Shown one piece after another: positions 55,743-63,841 of a DNA stretch of 64,000 bases. Both the position numbers and the translations under genes were made by a program. Each line of letters opens with the position of its first letter. Within the stretch, counting starts at the first letter, position 1. A model generated the notes under the pieces. That model searched no databases. It was given only the letters and a program-made list of their open reading frames with translations, and had not been told where the DNA came from. The stretch comes from Archaeoglobales archaeon (GTDB lineage: Archaea > Halobacteriota > Archaeoglobi > Archaeoglobales > Archaeoglobaceae), in the NCBI GenBank assembly GCA_030055595.1, contig JASFYH010000004.1:1-64000 (forward strand), written 5' to 3'.

Positions 55743-57034
55743 TATGTCACCTCTCCAAGAGCCCTCTTCATTTCTTCAACCCACTCACTAAGCCACTTAC
55801 CAAGGATCTCGTAAGACTCGATCTCGACATTGTAGACATTCACAACACCGATCAACTGTCCTCTTTTGATCTCTCCATCAAATACAGGTAAGAAAAGGAC
55901 TTTTCTTATAATCTTCGGGTTTTCAACCTTTGCAGGCTCTTTTTCGATTAGATCAACGATCGTGCCGTAAGCGTGTCTCATGATATATAAGGGGTAAAGG
56001 ATCGTGTTCTCCTCCAGTTTTACAGGTTCGATCTCAATTTCAGCAAGCTTGCCTTTTTTTACAGCAAGATCTTCATTTGCAACGATCGGCTCCCATCTCG
56101 CGATCGGTTTTCTCCTATAAGCGAATGGTTTGAGGATCATCCCGTTCCTAAAGATCCTTCCAGACTTCTCATAGACCATTCTCGCAAATTTTTCTTCCTT
56201 TGGATTCATTTTAGGCTCAAAGTTGCCGATTGCGGTATAGTATACGTTCAAAACACCAAGCAGATCTCCTTTTTGTATCTTCCCATCTCTCTCAGCAAGA
56301 AAGATCGCATCTACGATCTTCTTTTCCTCCTCTACTTTCGAAGGCTTCCCTTCTTGAGCTACTTCGATAACACTTCCAAATGTGTTTCTCATGATATGCA
56401 AAGGTGAAACTACAGTATTTGGCTGTAAAACGATCTCTTTTATTTTAATTCTTTCTACTTCTCCTTTTTTAACATCAATATTCTCCGCTGAAACCACTGG
56501 CTCCCATTCTGCTATGTAGCTCTTGAAATATCCAAAAAATCGTGTTTTAATTTTCTCTCTCTTTAACTCTCCACCTTCTTTATACACAAGATTTGCGGAA
56601 ACCATATCTTCTCTAATCTTTATATCTGAGGCAGAAAAGCCAAATCTTCTATCGAGCATTCCTGTTTTCACAAAGAAGACCTTCAAAACACCGACTATGT
56701 CCCCTTCCTCCACAATTCCATCCTCTACGGGCAGGAAAATTGCATGAGTTATTTTTTTCTCATTCTCAACTTTCGAGATGCCTTTTTCAATAACGTCAAG
56801 AGTTGTCCCTAAGGCGTGCCTCATGATCGAAAGGGGAGCGAGAATTGTGTTTTCTGGAATTTCAACGTCTTTGATCTTCAATACCACTGGCAAACCTTTT
56901 TTTACCTCCGTCGTATTCTCAGCAATTAAGACTTTCCACTGAACAAACGGTGCAAGCCTATACCTCACTGTCTCCTTTTTTACCTTAAGACTTACAGTCT
57001 CTTTTCCGAGCTCCTTCCAGTAAAGGATCTCCAT
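55742..57034 (-). CDS. Triple DUF22-repeat protein
   Basis: Three tandem repeats of about 130-140 residues (about 1-148, 150-292, 293-430) share W(E/K)P-V-A-E, KKG, N-T-(I/V)-x-P-L-x-I-M-R, G-T/S-x-(I/L)-(D/E)-V, and a final G-x-x-x-(G/E)-D-x-x-G-V-L-x-V-(Y/F). This is the archaeal DUF22 domain. No catalytic residues are evident and there is no signal or membrane segment. It heads a unit with the Usp-like and DUF355 genes. Function is unknown. Confidence 0.82.
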   Translation of the reverse strand: MEILYWKELGKETVSLKVKKETVRYRLAPFVQWKVLIAENTTEVKKGLPVVLKIKDVEIPENTILAPLSIMRHALGTTLDVIEKGISKVENEKKITHAIFLPVEDGIVEEGDIVGVLKVFFVKTGMLDRRFGFSASDIKIREDMVSANLVYKEGGELKREKIKTRFFGYFKSYIAEWEPVVSAENIDVKKGEVERIKIKEIVLQPNTVVSPLHIMRNTFGSVIEVAQEGKPSKVEEEKKIVDAIFLAERDGKIQKGDLLGVLNVYYTAIGNFEPKMNPKEEKFARMVYEKSGRIFRNGMILKPFAYRRKPIARWEPIVANEDLAVKKGKLAEIEIEPVKLEENTILYPLYIMRHAYGTIVDLIEKEPAKVENPKIIRKVLFLPVFDGEIKRGQLIGVVNVYNVEIESYEILGKWLSEWVEEMKRALGEVT

Positions 57035-57123
57035 GATGGCGTTTATATATGATTTTTGTTTAAAAATTTTCCGATCCGAAATAGAATCCCAGAATTTAGA
57101 ATTCGTTAGCGACTATGGATCAT

Positions 57124-57945
57124 TTAAAGCTTCGAGCAATTTCCTGCAATGAACTCGAAGATTAACTTTGCTGTAAGTGTCTGCGTGATCTTGTTCTCGT
57201 CGGGAACGACTTCTACAAAATCAAGAGCTACTATTCTGTTCGAGATCTCGGAAAAGAGATCTAATAAGATCCTTGGACTAATTCCAAACGGTTCTGGTGT
57301 TGATACTCCCGGAGCAAAGCACGGATCAAAGGCATCCATATCAATGGATAAATAGATCCTCTTATAATCCTCAATCAACCTTTCTACATCCCGGAAATCT
57401 TTCAATTCCCATGAGAAGAGGTAATCAATCCCACTTCGATCTGCAAAGACCCTTTCTTCTTTGCATCCGCTCCTCACACCTACAATTACGACATCAAAGC
57501 CTTGCTCGAAAACTCTTCTTGTGGTGCACGCATGATTAAATCTATTTCCATCAAATTCATCACGAAGATCAAAATGAGCATCAAATACCAGAAAACAAGA
57601 ATTTTTGAACTTTTTTGTAGTCAAAAAGCTCACACTGTGCTCCCCACCAAGAGCGATTGGAACACCAGAGATCTTACTCAACAGATCTTCCACTCTAACA
57701 CCTATTTCTTCGAAACTACCATCACAGTTTATGTTTCCAGCGTCGCAGACCTTTGCAAGGGACAGATCGAAGGAGAAAAACTGTGAATAGGACTCAAGGT
57801 TCCAGCTTGCCTCTCTTATAGCATTTGGAGCGAATCTCGAACCCGGCTTGAATGACTGCGTTGCATCGTAAGGAATGCCGTATATAACGTATTCAGCATC
57901 TTTTATTTTTGAATTAGAGATCGAAAAATAGTTGTCTATATGCAT
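57124..57945 (-). CDS. speB: Agmatinase/arginase-family ureohydrolase
   Basis: The two-manganese centre is visible in ALGGEHSVS, VFDAHFDLRDEFDGN, HACTTRR and YLSIDMDAFDPCFAPGVSTPEP. It probably hydrolyses agmatine, or an aminopropyl- or deoxyhypusine-type intermediate, to release urea. It shares 1 nt with the end of the aIF5A gene. This gene pair is conserved in archaea and a role of agmatinase-like enzymes in archaeal hypusine formation has been shown in haloarchaea. Confidence 0.93.
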   Translation of the reverse strand: MHIDNYFSISNSKIKDAEYVIYGIPYDATQSFKPGSRFAPNAIREASWNLESYSQFFSFDLSLAKVCDAGNINCDGSFEEIGVRVEDLLSKISGVPIALGGEHSVSFLTTKKFKNSCFLVFDAHFDLRDEFDGNRFNHACTTRRVFEQGFDVVIVGVRSGCKEERVFADRSGIDYLFSWELKDFRDVERLIEDYKRIYLSIDMDAFDPCFAPGVSTPEPFGISPRILLDLFSEISNRIVALDFVEVVPDENKITQTLTAKLIFEFIAGNCSKL

Positions 57946-58331
57946 TAAGCCATCCTTTCAATTTTTCTTTTACCAAGAGATTCAATGTATATTACCTCTT
58001 TCCCAGCAGAGATCTTTTCCTTGAGATCATCAGGAATGGGGAGCTCAAAAGTCTCGAATGTGCTAAGATCCATCAATTGAGCGTTATCCTTAGCTATACT
58101 AAGCACCTGTGCTCTTTTCCTCTCAACCATCGGAATGTAGATCTTAGCTGTAACTGGTTCGACAATACTCCTTTTTTGAGAATCAAAGATACCAATAGCA
58201 TCTATTCTTGCTTTTGCTGCCCCATGCTTTCCGGGTTTGCTCACAGAGATGCTGATGATCTCACAAGGTTCTTCATCGATCACCACATAGCCCCCTTCTC
58301 TAAGTTGTCTGACTTCAGCCTGTTCTTTCAT
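57945..58331 (-). CDS. eif5a: Translation factor aIF5A
   Basis: aIF5A helps ribosomes through difficult stretches and terminate. The modified loop SISVSKPGKHGAAKARID has the hypusine-site Lys35. The C-terminal OB-fold covers about 70-128. Length (128 aa) is normal. It is immediately upstream of the agmatinase gene in the same unit, suggesting coupled supply of the polyamine-derived modification. Confidence 0.96.
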   Translation of the reverse strand: MKEQAEVRQLREGGYVVIDEEPCEIISISVSKPGKHGAAKARIDAIGIFDSQKRSIVEPVTAKIYIPMVERKRAQVLSIAKDNAQLMDLSTFETFELPIPDDLKEKISAGKEVIYIESLGKRKIERMA

Positions 58332-58372
58332 ATGAAAAGCGAATTAGGATAACAATTTAAAGCTTTTGCTTC

Positions 58373-59305
58373 TCAAACTCTAATAACGTTTCTCGCAGAT
58401 CTGTATAGCCTATGCATTATCGCCTCACCAATCCCTTTTTCTTCAATTCCCTCAACAAGGATCACATCCGCTCCCATGTTCTCAGCTTTTCTCAATGCAT
58501 CGAACAAATTCATGGCATAGCTCTCCAAAGTCTCTCCAACTTCTATAACATTGCCCTCATAAATGTTTTTCCTCGCAATAACCACAGCATTCTTTCTTCT
58601 CTTAAGAAACTTCTTTATCTCCTCCTCTGCACCTTTTCCAGTGAAAACAAATAGATCTACAGAGATCTCATACTGCCCGAAAAGATCTTTGCCGACTTCT
58701 AGATCCACAAGTTTTCTTAAAAGATCGGTGCTGACCGCTCCGGGGCGTAAAAGCTTTGGAGGTGTCACAGTAACGTCTAAAATTGTAGATTCAATGCCAA
58801 TATTGCAATCCCCCACTATGATCGCATCGAGGTTTTCCCCAAAATCAGAAATTACATGTTCGAATTTGGTTGGGCTCGGTCTTCCCGAGATGTTTGCAGA
58901 AGGGACTACGATTGGTTTATCCAGCTTTCTAGTCAGTTTTAATGGGATCTCGTGAGAGGGCATTCTTACCGCTACCTTGTCAGAATTTGCGGTCACTATT
59001 GATGGGATCTTCTTATTTTTAAGAATTAGCGTGAGAGAACCGGGAAAAAAGTTCTTAATGAGCTTCTCTGCAACTTCGTTTACTTCTGCGATCTCGTAGA
59101 TCTCCTCAACTTTGCCAACACCCACTATGAGCGGTTTATCTTTCGGTCTTTTCTTTAGCTCATAAAGTCTCTCTACCGCTTCTTCATTAAACGCATCACA
59201 GCCCACCCCATAAACAGTTTCAGTTGGAAAGGCTACAATACCCCCTCTTCTCAGGATCTTAACCGCTTTCTCAATATCACTTTCCACGGGATAGAGAAGC
59301 TCCAT
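58373..59305 (-). CDS. sua5: Threonylcarbamoyl-AMP synthase (Sua5/YrdC)
   Basis: The enzyme makes threonylcarbamoyl-AMP for t6A37 of tRNAs reading ANN codons. The YrdC domain (1 to about 195) has GGIVAFPTETVYGVGCDAFN, KRPKDKPLIV, FPGSLTLIL and VVPSANISGRPSPT. A C-terminal Sua5 domain follows to residue 310. ATG 59305 is divergent from the RPA gene. A TATA-like TTTAAAAG on the minus strand lies about 23 nt upstream. Confidence 0.95.
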   Translation of the reverse strand: MELLYPVESDIEKAVKILRRGGIVAFPTETVYGVGCDAFNEEAVERLYELKKRPKDKPLIVGVGKVEEIYEIAEVNEVAEKLIKNFFPGSLTLILKNKKIPSIVTANSDKVAVRMPSHEIPLKLTRKLDKPIVVPSANISGRPSPTKFEHVISDFGENLDAIIVGDCNIGIESTILDVTVTPPKLLRPGAVSTDLLRKLVDLEVGKDLFGQYEISVDLFVFTGKGAEEEIKKFLKRRKNAVVIARKNIYEGNVIEVGETLESYAMNLFDALRKAENMGADVILVEGIEEKGIGEAIMHRLYRSARNVIRV

Positions 59306-59350
59306 ACGAAGAATTCATTTGACTACTTTTAAATCTTGCTGAACAAAAGC

Positions 59351-59360
59351 TTTTTTATCC
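59351..59360 (+). promoter_or_regulatory. TATA-like box for RPA operon
   Basis: TTTTTTATCC is centred about 24 nt before ATG 59379 with no Shine-Dalgarno, so the RPA message is probably leaderless. Confidence 0.4.
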
Positions 59361-59378
59361 CGATAAAGTATTGAACTC

Positions 59379-60302
59379 ATGGCTGAAGACAGATTCCAAG
59401 CAATTGTAAATGAGATCTACGAACGGTTTAAAGGTTATGGTGTCACAAAAAAAGAGATCGAAAATAGGTTAAAGCTTTTGCTTTTCGAATTCAAAGTTCC
59501 AGAAGAGGAAGCAAGAAAGACGATAATAAACGGTTTGAGAAAAAGTTATAACATTGCGAAAGTCGATTTAAAGTCCCCTATCGTAAAGATCTCCGAAATA
59601 GAGCCGAAACAATGGGTTAGTCTGAAATGTAAAGTGATCCAGCTTTGGGAACCAAATAGTCCAACGATCGCTCAGACAGGACTTATTGGAGATGAGACTG
59701 GAACTGCGCGATTTGTTGTTTGGTCAAAGGCTAATAAAAATAAACTTGAAGAGGGGAAAAGCTATCTTTTCGAGAAAGTCGTAGTAGATGAATTTATGGG
59801 AATTAAGAGCATAAAAGTGACTAGTGCAAGCGATATAAAGGAGATCTCTGAAGAGATTGAAGTTAAAGAGGGGGGCGAAGAGGTTGAAGTCATTGGAGCT
59901 CTCGTTGCAATTCAGCAGAATAGTGGATTGCTTCAGACTTGCAAGAGCTGTGGGAGAGTTGTAAAAGCGGGAGTTTGCGTTGAACATGGAAAGGTCGAGG
60001 TTAATGAGGTTCTGCGTTTGAGAGGCGTTCTTGATGATGGAGAGAAAACTTACGATCTCACGTTGAAAGAGGAGTGCGTTAGATCTCTAACAGGAATTGG
60101 TATTAAAGAGGCAAGAAAGCTCGCTGAAGAGCATTTGGATAGAAGTGTAGTCCTCTTAGAGTTGAAAAAAAAGCTTCTTGGAAGATATCTCCGTGTTAAC
60201 GGAGAGCTAAGGTTTAGAACGCTCAACGCAAATAAAGTTGAATTTTATAAACCAGAAATAATAAAAGAAGTTGAAAAGACTCTTGAGGAGGCGGGAGCAT
60301 GA
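59379..60302 (+). CDS. rpa: Replication protein A (single-strand DNA-binding), large subunit
   Basis: An N-terminal helical region (about 1-60) is followed by an OB fold at about 66-155 (IVKISEIEPKQWVSLKCKVI, IGDETGTARFVVWSK). A second OB region contains a zinc site, CKSCGRVVKAGVCVEH (Cys188, 191, 200, His203). It protects single-stranded DNA in replication and repair. It is shorter than the four-OB RPA of some archaea. It overlaps the RPA-associated gene by 4 nt. Confidence 0.93.
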   Translation: MAEDRFQAIVNEIYERFKGYGVTKKEIENRLKLLLFEFKVPEEEARKTIINGLRKSYNIAKVDLKSPIVKISEIEPKQWVSLKCKVIQLWEPNSPTIAQTGLIGDETGTARFVVWSKANKNKLEEGKSYLFEKVVVDEFMGIKSIKVTSASDIKEISEEIEVKEGGEEVEVIGALVAIQQNSGLLQTCKSCGRVVKAGVCVEHGKVEVNEVLRLRGVLDDGEKTYDLTLKEECVRSLTGIGIKEARKLAEEHLDRSVVLLELKKKLLGRYLRVNGELRFRTLNANKVEFYKPEIIKEVEKTLEEAGA

Positions 60303-60979
60303 TCAGAACCGCAAAGAGAGAAGTTGCAAGAAGAGTCTTTTCTAAAGAGTTCAATCTCTCCAAGTTTAAAGTTGGTGGAGAAGGGGAAAAGGAAGCGATC
60401 TATGTTTTAACTCCTCTTGGGCTCAGATGCAACAGGCTTTTCATCGTAGGTGTTCTACTCGAAAAAGAGGAGGTGAAGCCGGATTCAGACATGTGGCGAA
60501 TAAGGGTTTCGGATCCAACAGGCTCATTTCTTGGATTTGTGAGCAAATTCCAATCCGAGGCTCTTGAGTCTTTAGCAGACTTAAACCCTCCAGAGATCGT
60601 AGCAATTACTGCAAAGGCGAAATTACTTGAAAGAGGAGAGAGAGCGATCCCACTAATAAGACCTGAATATATAAATGCTTCAGACTTTGAAACGCGAGAC
60701 TACTGGATCGTTGAAACCGCAAGGGCAACTTTAAAAAGGATCAAAGCGATTGAAAAAGGAGAAGATAAGATCGTGCTTGAGAAATATAACCCTGATTTAG
60801 AGGATTTCCGAAATGCGGTAATAAATGCTATAAACAAACTGAAGGAAGAGCAAAAAGTATTGAAGAGCGAAGAAGCTGAAAAAAAGGAGGAGAAAGAGGA
60901 AAAAGAGGTTAGAAAGGATCTTGGATTTGAGATCGACGAGGAGATCGTGGACTTAAGTGATTTCGATATTGGAGACTGA
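60299..60979 (+). CDS. rpap: RPA-associated protein (COG3390)
   Basis: The 226-residue protein has an OB fold (LRCNRLFIVGVLLEKEEV, MWRIRVSDPTGSFLGFVSKF) and a very acidic and basic coiled tail (about 190-226). It is the second subunit usually encoded with archaeal RPA. ATG 60299 overlaps the rpa stop. The tail overlaps the convergent DUF1152 gene by 27 nt. Confidence 0.92.
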   Translation: MIRTAKREVARRVFSKEFNLSKFKVGGEGEKEAIYVLTPLGLRCNRLFIVGVLLEKEEVKPDSDMWRIRVSDPTGSFLGFVSKFQSEALESLADLNPPEIVAITAKAKLLERGERAIPLIRPEYINASDFETRDYWIVETARATLKRIKAIEKGEDKIVLEKYNPDLEDFRNAVINAINKLKEEQKVLKSEEAEKKEEKEEKEVRKDLGFEIDEEIVDLSDFDIGD

Positions 60980-61879
60980 TCTTTCGTAATCCAGCTCTGT
61001 TGTAATTCCATTTTTGTTCAAGATCCTATTTGCCTCTTCGAGGTTCTTAGCGTCTCTTATTAGTCTTGCAGTCTCATTAATTTCAAAAACCTCATCTGCT
61101 TTGAAGTAAAAAATCAATGCGGAAAGCGGTGTTATAAGCACAGTTCTGCCCTTTCTTATCTTCTTCAAGCCCAGTTCCCCATTATAAGCCATTATCGGTA
61201 TCTTACTTGCCTCGGTAAGAACTTCTTCGCAGAGCTTAAGCATTTCCGTGCAATCTTCTGCAGTTATAGAAGAGCATCCGAGAAATCCGCCGTTTCTAAA
61301 AAGTCCCGAAATATTCAGCATTAGTTCCTCAAATTTTAACTCTCCATCGCCACCAATCCCTGAGACGGCGACGATGCCACCGATCTCGTTCAGCACGGCA
61401 ACGCTTAAGGCATCTGCAAGTGGACTTCTTACTCCGGATTCGTAACCAATAGCTATGGCATCTCCTCCCGCGTCAACTCCGATCACAAGTCCTATTCTGT
61501 TCTCTAAAATAAATTCTTCCAGTCCTCTTCCAAGTTTTTTAACGCCCTTTGTAATATCGAGTGCAACGACTTTCCCTAAATACTTTGCAGATCTTGCGAG
61601 ATTTGGTTTGACTCCATAATTGGTTCTCGTGTTCTCATTAACGAACGCCAAAACTTCATTGAGTTTTTCCATATTCTCAAGCTCCTCTATCGCCCTTGGT
61701 CCTGGTTTCGGATCAATAATAAGACGATCCCAGAGAACTCCCCCATGAATAACTTCGAAGTCGAAAAGCTTGAGGAAGTTTGCAACGGGAATGGTGCTAA
61801 CTATATCTCCTCCACCGCCCATACCAAAAACAAAAGCTCTCTTTGGATCTTTTTCTTTGAGGATCTTGATTAGATCCAT
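60953..61879 (-). CDS. DUF1152 family protein
   Basis: The 308-residue protein starts with a glycine-rich nucleotide-binding type loop (FVFGMGGGGDIVSTIPVANF) and has GVDAGGDAIAIGYESGVRSP and VSGIGGDGEL, diagnostic of DUF1152. The family has no proven function. It is transcribed alone and converges on the RPA operon. The 5' end lies 95 bp from the divergent cytochrome gene. Confidence 0.9.
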   Translation of the reverse strand: MDLIKILKEKDPKRAFVFGMGGGGDIVSTIPVANFLKLFDFEVIHGGVLWDRLIIDPKPGPRAIEELENMEKLNEVLAFVNENTRTNYGVKPNLARSAKYLGKVVALDITKGVKKLGRGLEEFILENRIGLVIGVDAGGDAIAIGYESGVRSPLADALSVAVLNEIGGIVAVSGIGGDGELKFEELMLNISGLFRNGGFLGCSSITAEDCTEMLKLCEEVLTEASKIPIMAYNGELGLKKIRKGRTVLITPLSALIFYFKADEVFEINETARLIRDAKNLEEANRILNKNGITTELDYERSVSNIEIT

Positions 61880-61943
61880 GTCTGTTTGATAGGATCCTTG
61901 CTTATCTTCTTTTTGGTTTCCACGTTATTCAAAACTTGGAAAA

Positions 61944-61953
61944 GCTTATAATT
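61944..61953 (+). promoter_or_regulatory. TATA-like box for octahaem cytochrome
   Basis: GCTTATAATT is centred about 26 nt before ATG 61975, giving a predicted leaderless transcript. Confidence 0.45.
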
Positions 61954-61974
61954 GAGAGTGGGCAATTTTAGATT

Positions 61975-63069
61975 ATGAAGTTTCGGAGTTTAATAACAAT
62001 AACAGTCTTGCTAACTGGTATCATGCTTTTTATAGGCTGTTCCCAGCCACCAACAGTTGTTGAAGAAAAAACAGATTGGTATAAGAATTTTAACACAAGT
62101 CTACACTATACAAGACAGGGGAAGATAACATTTTACTCCGCAGAGCACGGAGGAGCTGAGCTTATTACTGGGAAACCAATAGATGACTTTGGCTGTGTAA
62201 AATGCCATGCAAACACAAAGGCGAATGGTGATCCGATTTCGACTGAAACATACACCCCAGACTGCTACGACTGCCATATAACTCCGGGAGACAAAGTAAA
62301 CGACTCAAGATGTTTGGAATGCCATGCAAGGCAGAGAACAGAGATTGCAGTGCTTAATCTGACCGATGTCCACAAAGGAATGGGCTGTATGGACTGCCAC
62401 AGCAAAGAAGATGTTATGGGAGATGGAAATCACTACCCAACATTGCTAAAAAGAGCGACTATGGTTGAATGCACAGATTGCCACCAATACAACGGTAGTG
62501 CGGTGCACAATCTGCACGGAAAGGTTTACTGCACTTCCTGCCATCAAACAACTGTCATAACGTGCTACAACTGCCATCTTGAAAGCGCTGAGAAACATCA
62601 GAAGAGGGCTTTCAGACCTGTTGCTGGTTTCGAGATCCTCGTGAATTACAAAGGCAAAGTGTATCCCGCAAATTTCATGACCGCAGTATACCACAACAGA
62701 ACTTTCGTCACGATACAGCCGTTCTATTCGCATTCGATAAGTAAAGAAGCAAAGAAATGCGATGAATGCCATGGAAACGAGGTAATCAAGAATTATCTTG
62801 CGACGGGCAAGATCGTAATGACGAAGTGGAACGAAACCAACAAGAGCCTTTCGACAATCCGTGGAGTCGTTCCTTTGCCAGAGGACTGGAAATCGGTTCT
62901 AAAATTCGATTATATAACCTACATAGGAAATCCCTCAAATCCAGTAAAGCCTGAGCCATACAACTGGACTTTTGTAAGTGGCGAATCAGAAGTTATGCAG
63001 ATCTGCTGTGCGGAGCCTTTGACCAGCGAACAGATTCAGAAGCTTGCAAAAGAGTTCGGAAAACGTTAA
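61975..63069 (+). CDS. Octahaem c-type cytochrome lipoprotein
   Basis: Eight CxxCH haem sites are visible: Cys74-His78, 97-101, 113-117, 138-142, 166-170, 186-190, 197-201 and 262-266. The signal peptide ends in a lipobox (LFIGC, Cys22), so the mature protein should be lipid-anchored outside the membrane. A long insert (about 210-255) separates haems 7 and 8. It may carry electrons to extracellular acceptors such as Fe(III), as in Ferroglobus and Geoglobus, or serve the sulfur or nitrogen cycle. It depends on the Ccm system encoded at 17.7-19.5 kb. Confidence 0.92.
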   Translation: MKFRSLITITVLLTGIMLFIGCSQPPTVVEEKTDWYKNFNTSLHYTRQGKITFYSAEHGGAELITGKPIDDFGCVKCHANTKANGDPISTETYTPDCYDCHITPGDKVNDSRCLECHARQRTEIAVLNLTDVHKGMGCMDCHSKEDVMGDGNHYPTLLKRATMVECTDCHQYNGSAVHNLHGKVYCTSCHQTTVITCYNCHLESAEKHQKRAFRPVAGFEILVNYKGKVYPANFMTAVYHNRTFVTIQPFYSHSISKEAKKCDECHGNEVIKNYLATGKIVMTKWNETNKSLSTIRGVVPLPEDWKSVLKFDYITYIGNPSNPVKPEPYNWTFVSGESEVMQICCAEPLTSEQIQKLAKEFGKR

Positions 63070-63077
63070 AACTATTT

Positions 63078-63368
63078 TTAGAATTTCAAATAACCTTTTC
63101 TTTCAAGCCACTCTACCTGCGGATTTGTATAACGCCAGACTATATCCGCACGGTCTTTTTGAAATGGCCAAGGAACAACTACAACAACGTCCCCTTCTTT
63201 TATCCAAATTTTCTTTCTCATTTTTCCGGGAATTCTCCCAAGCCTCTCAACACCATCTTCACATCTGACTTTAATATGCCCAGCACCAAGCATCGAAGAG
63301 ACAATTCCGAACATTTCACCTTTCCTTTTGTCTGGAAGCCGAACCCTTATTACTTCCTCCTCACTCAG
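63078..63368 (-). CDS. eif1a: Translation initiation factor aIF1A, apparent CTG start
   Basis: The OB-fold factor aIF1A has the typical [40 protein letters not shown] and [16 protein letters not shown]. The conserved N-terminus has no in-frame ATG, GTG or TTG back to the TAA at about 63413. A CTG at 63368-63366 is preceded by AGAGGTG with 5-nt spacing and gives a normal 96-residue protein. The internal ATG at 63314 would remove 18 conserved residues and has poor spacing. It ends 8 nt from the cytochrome stop, convergent. Confidence 0.85.
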   Translation of the reverse strand: MSEEEVIRVRLPDKRKGEMFGIVSSMLGAGHIKVRCEDGVERLGRIPGKMRKKIWIKEGDVVVVVPWPFQKDRADIVWRYTNPQVEWLERKGYLKF

Positions 63369-63410
63369 AGCGACACCTCTGCAATTTAAAAAACGGAATG
63401 GCTTAAATAG

Positions 63411-63743
63411 TTATCTAAAGATCTTTCGCTGTAGTGCATCTATTCTTTCTCCCAGTTCCCTTATATCGGGTCTAATAGTTCTTGAAATTCTGCTTTCAAG
63501 TTCATCCGAGCTTATCACGATTGTTCTCTTAACGTTCTGAAATTCTTCAGTCATTTCTCTCATTCTCATTTCCACGCTAATCAGTAGCATTGCTAAACTC
63601 GTCATGAGCAGTGCAGCAAGGAAAACGAGGACAGGTTCAAACCTGTTATACATCGATAGCCACTGATAGACGAGAGCAGCTGCAGAGAAGACCATTACGA
63701 TCGAGAGAACGACTTCTCTAAGCATTTCTCTCCAGCCAAGCAT
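63411..63743 (-). CDS. Small membrane protein with C-terminal coiled coil
   Basis: Two membrane helices (about 10-30 and 34-57) are followed by a charged amphipathic stretch (MRMREMTEEFQNVKRTIVIS to the end) likely to form a coiled coil. Both ends are probably cytoplasmic. The ATG at 63743 follows a TATA-like GGTTTAAATAAAG. No family is recognised and no partner is evident next to it. Confidence 0.65.
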   Translation of the reverse strand: MLGWREMLREVVLSIVMVFSAAALVYQWLSMYNRFEPVLVFLAALLMTSLAMLLISVEMRMREMTEEFQNVKRTIVISSDELESRISRTIRPDIRELGERIDALQRKIFR

Positions 63744-63841
63744 GTCTTTATTTAAACCTATGACTATTTATACTTTTTTATTAATCCAGCAGTTCAAGTC
63801 GGAAGTGGAGTTTTGGGTAGGATAAATGATTTATTCGATAA

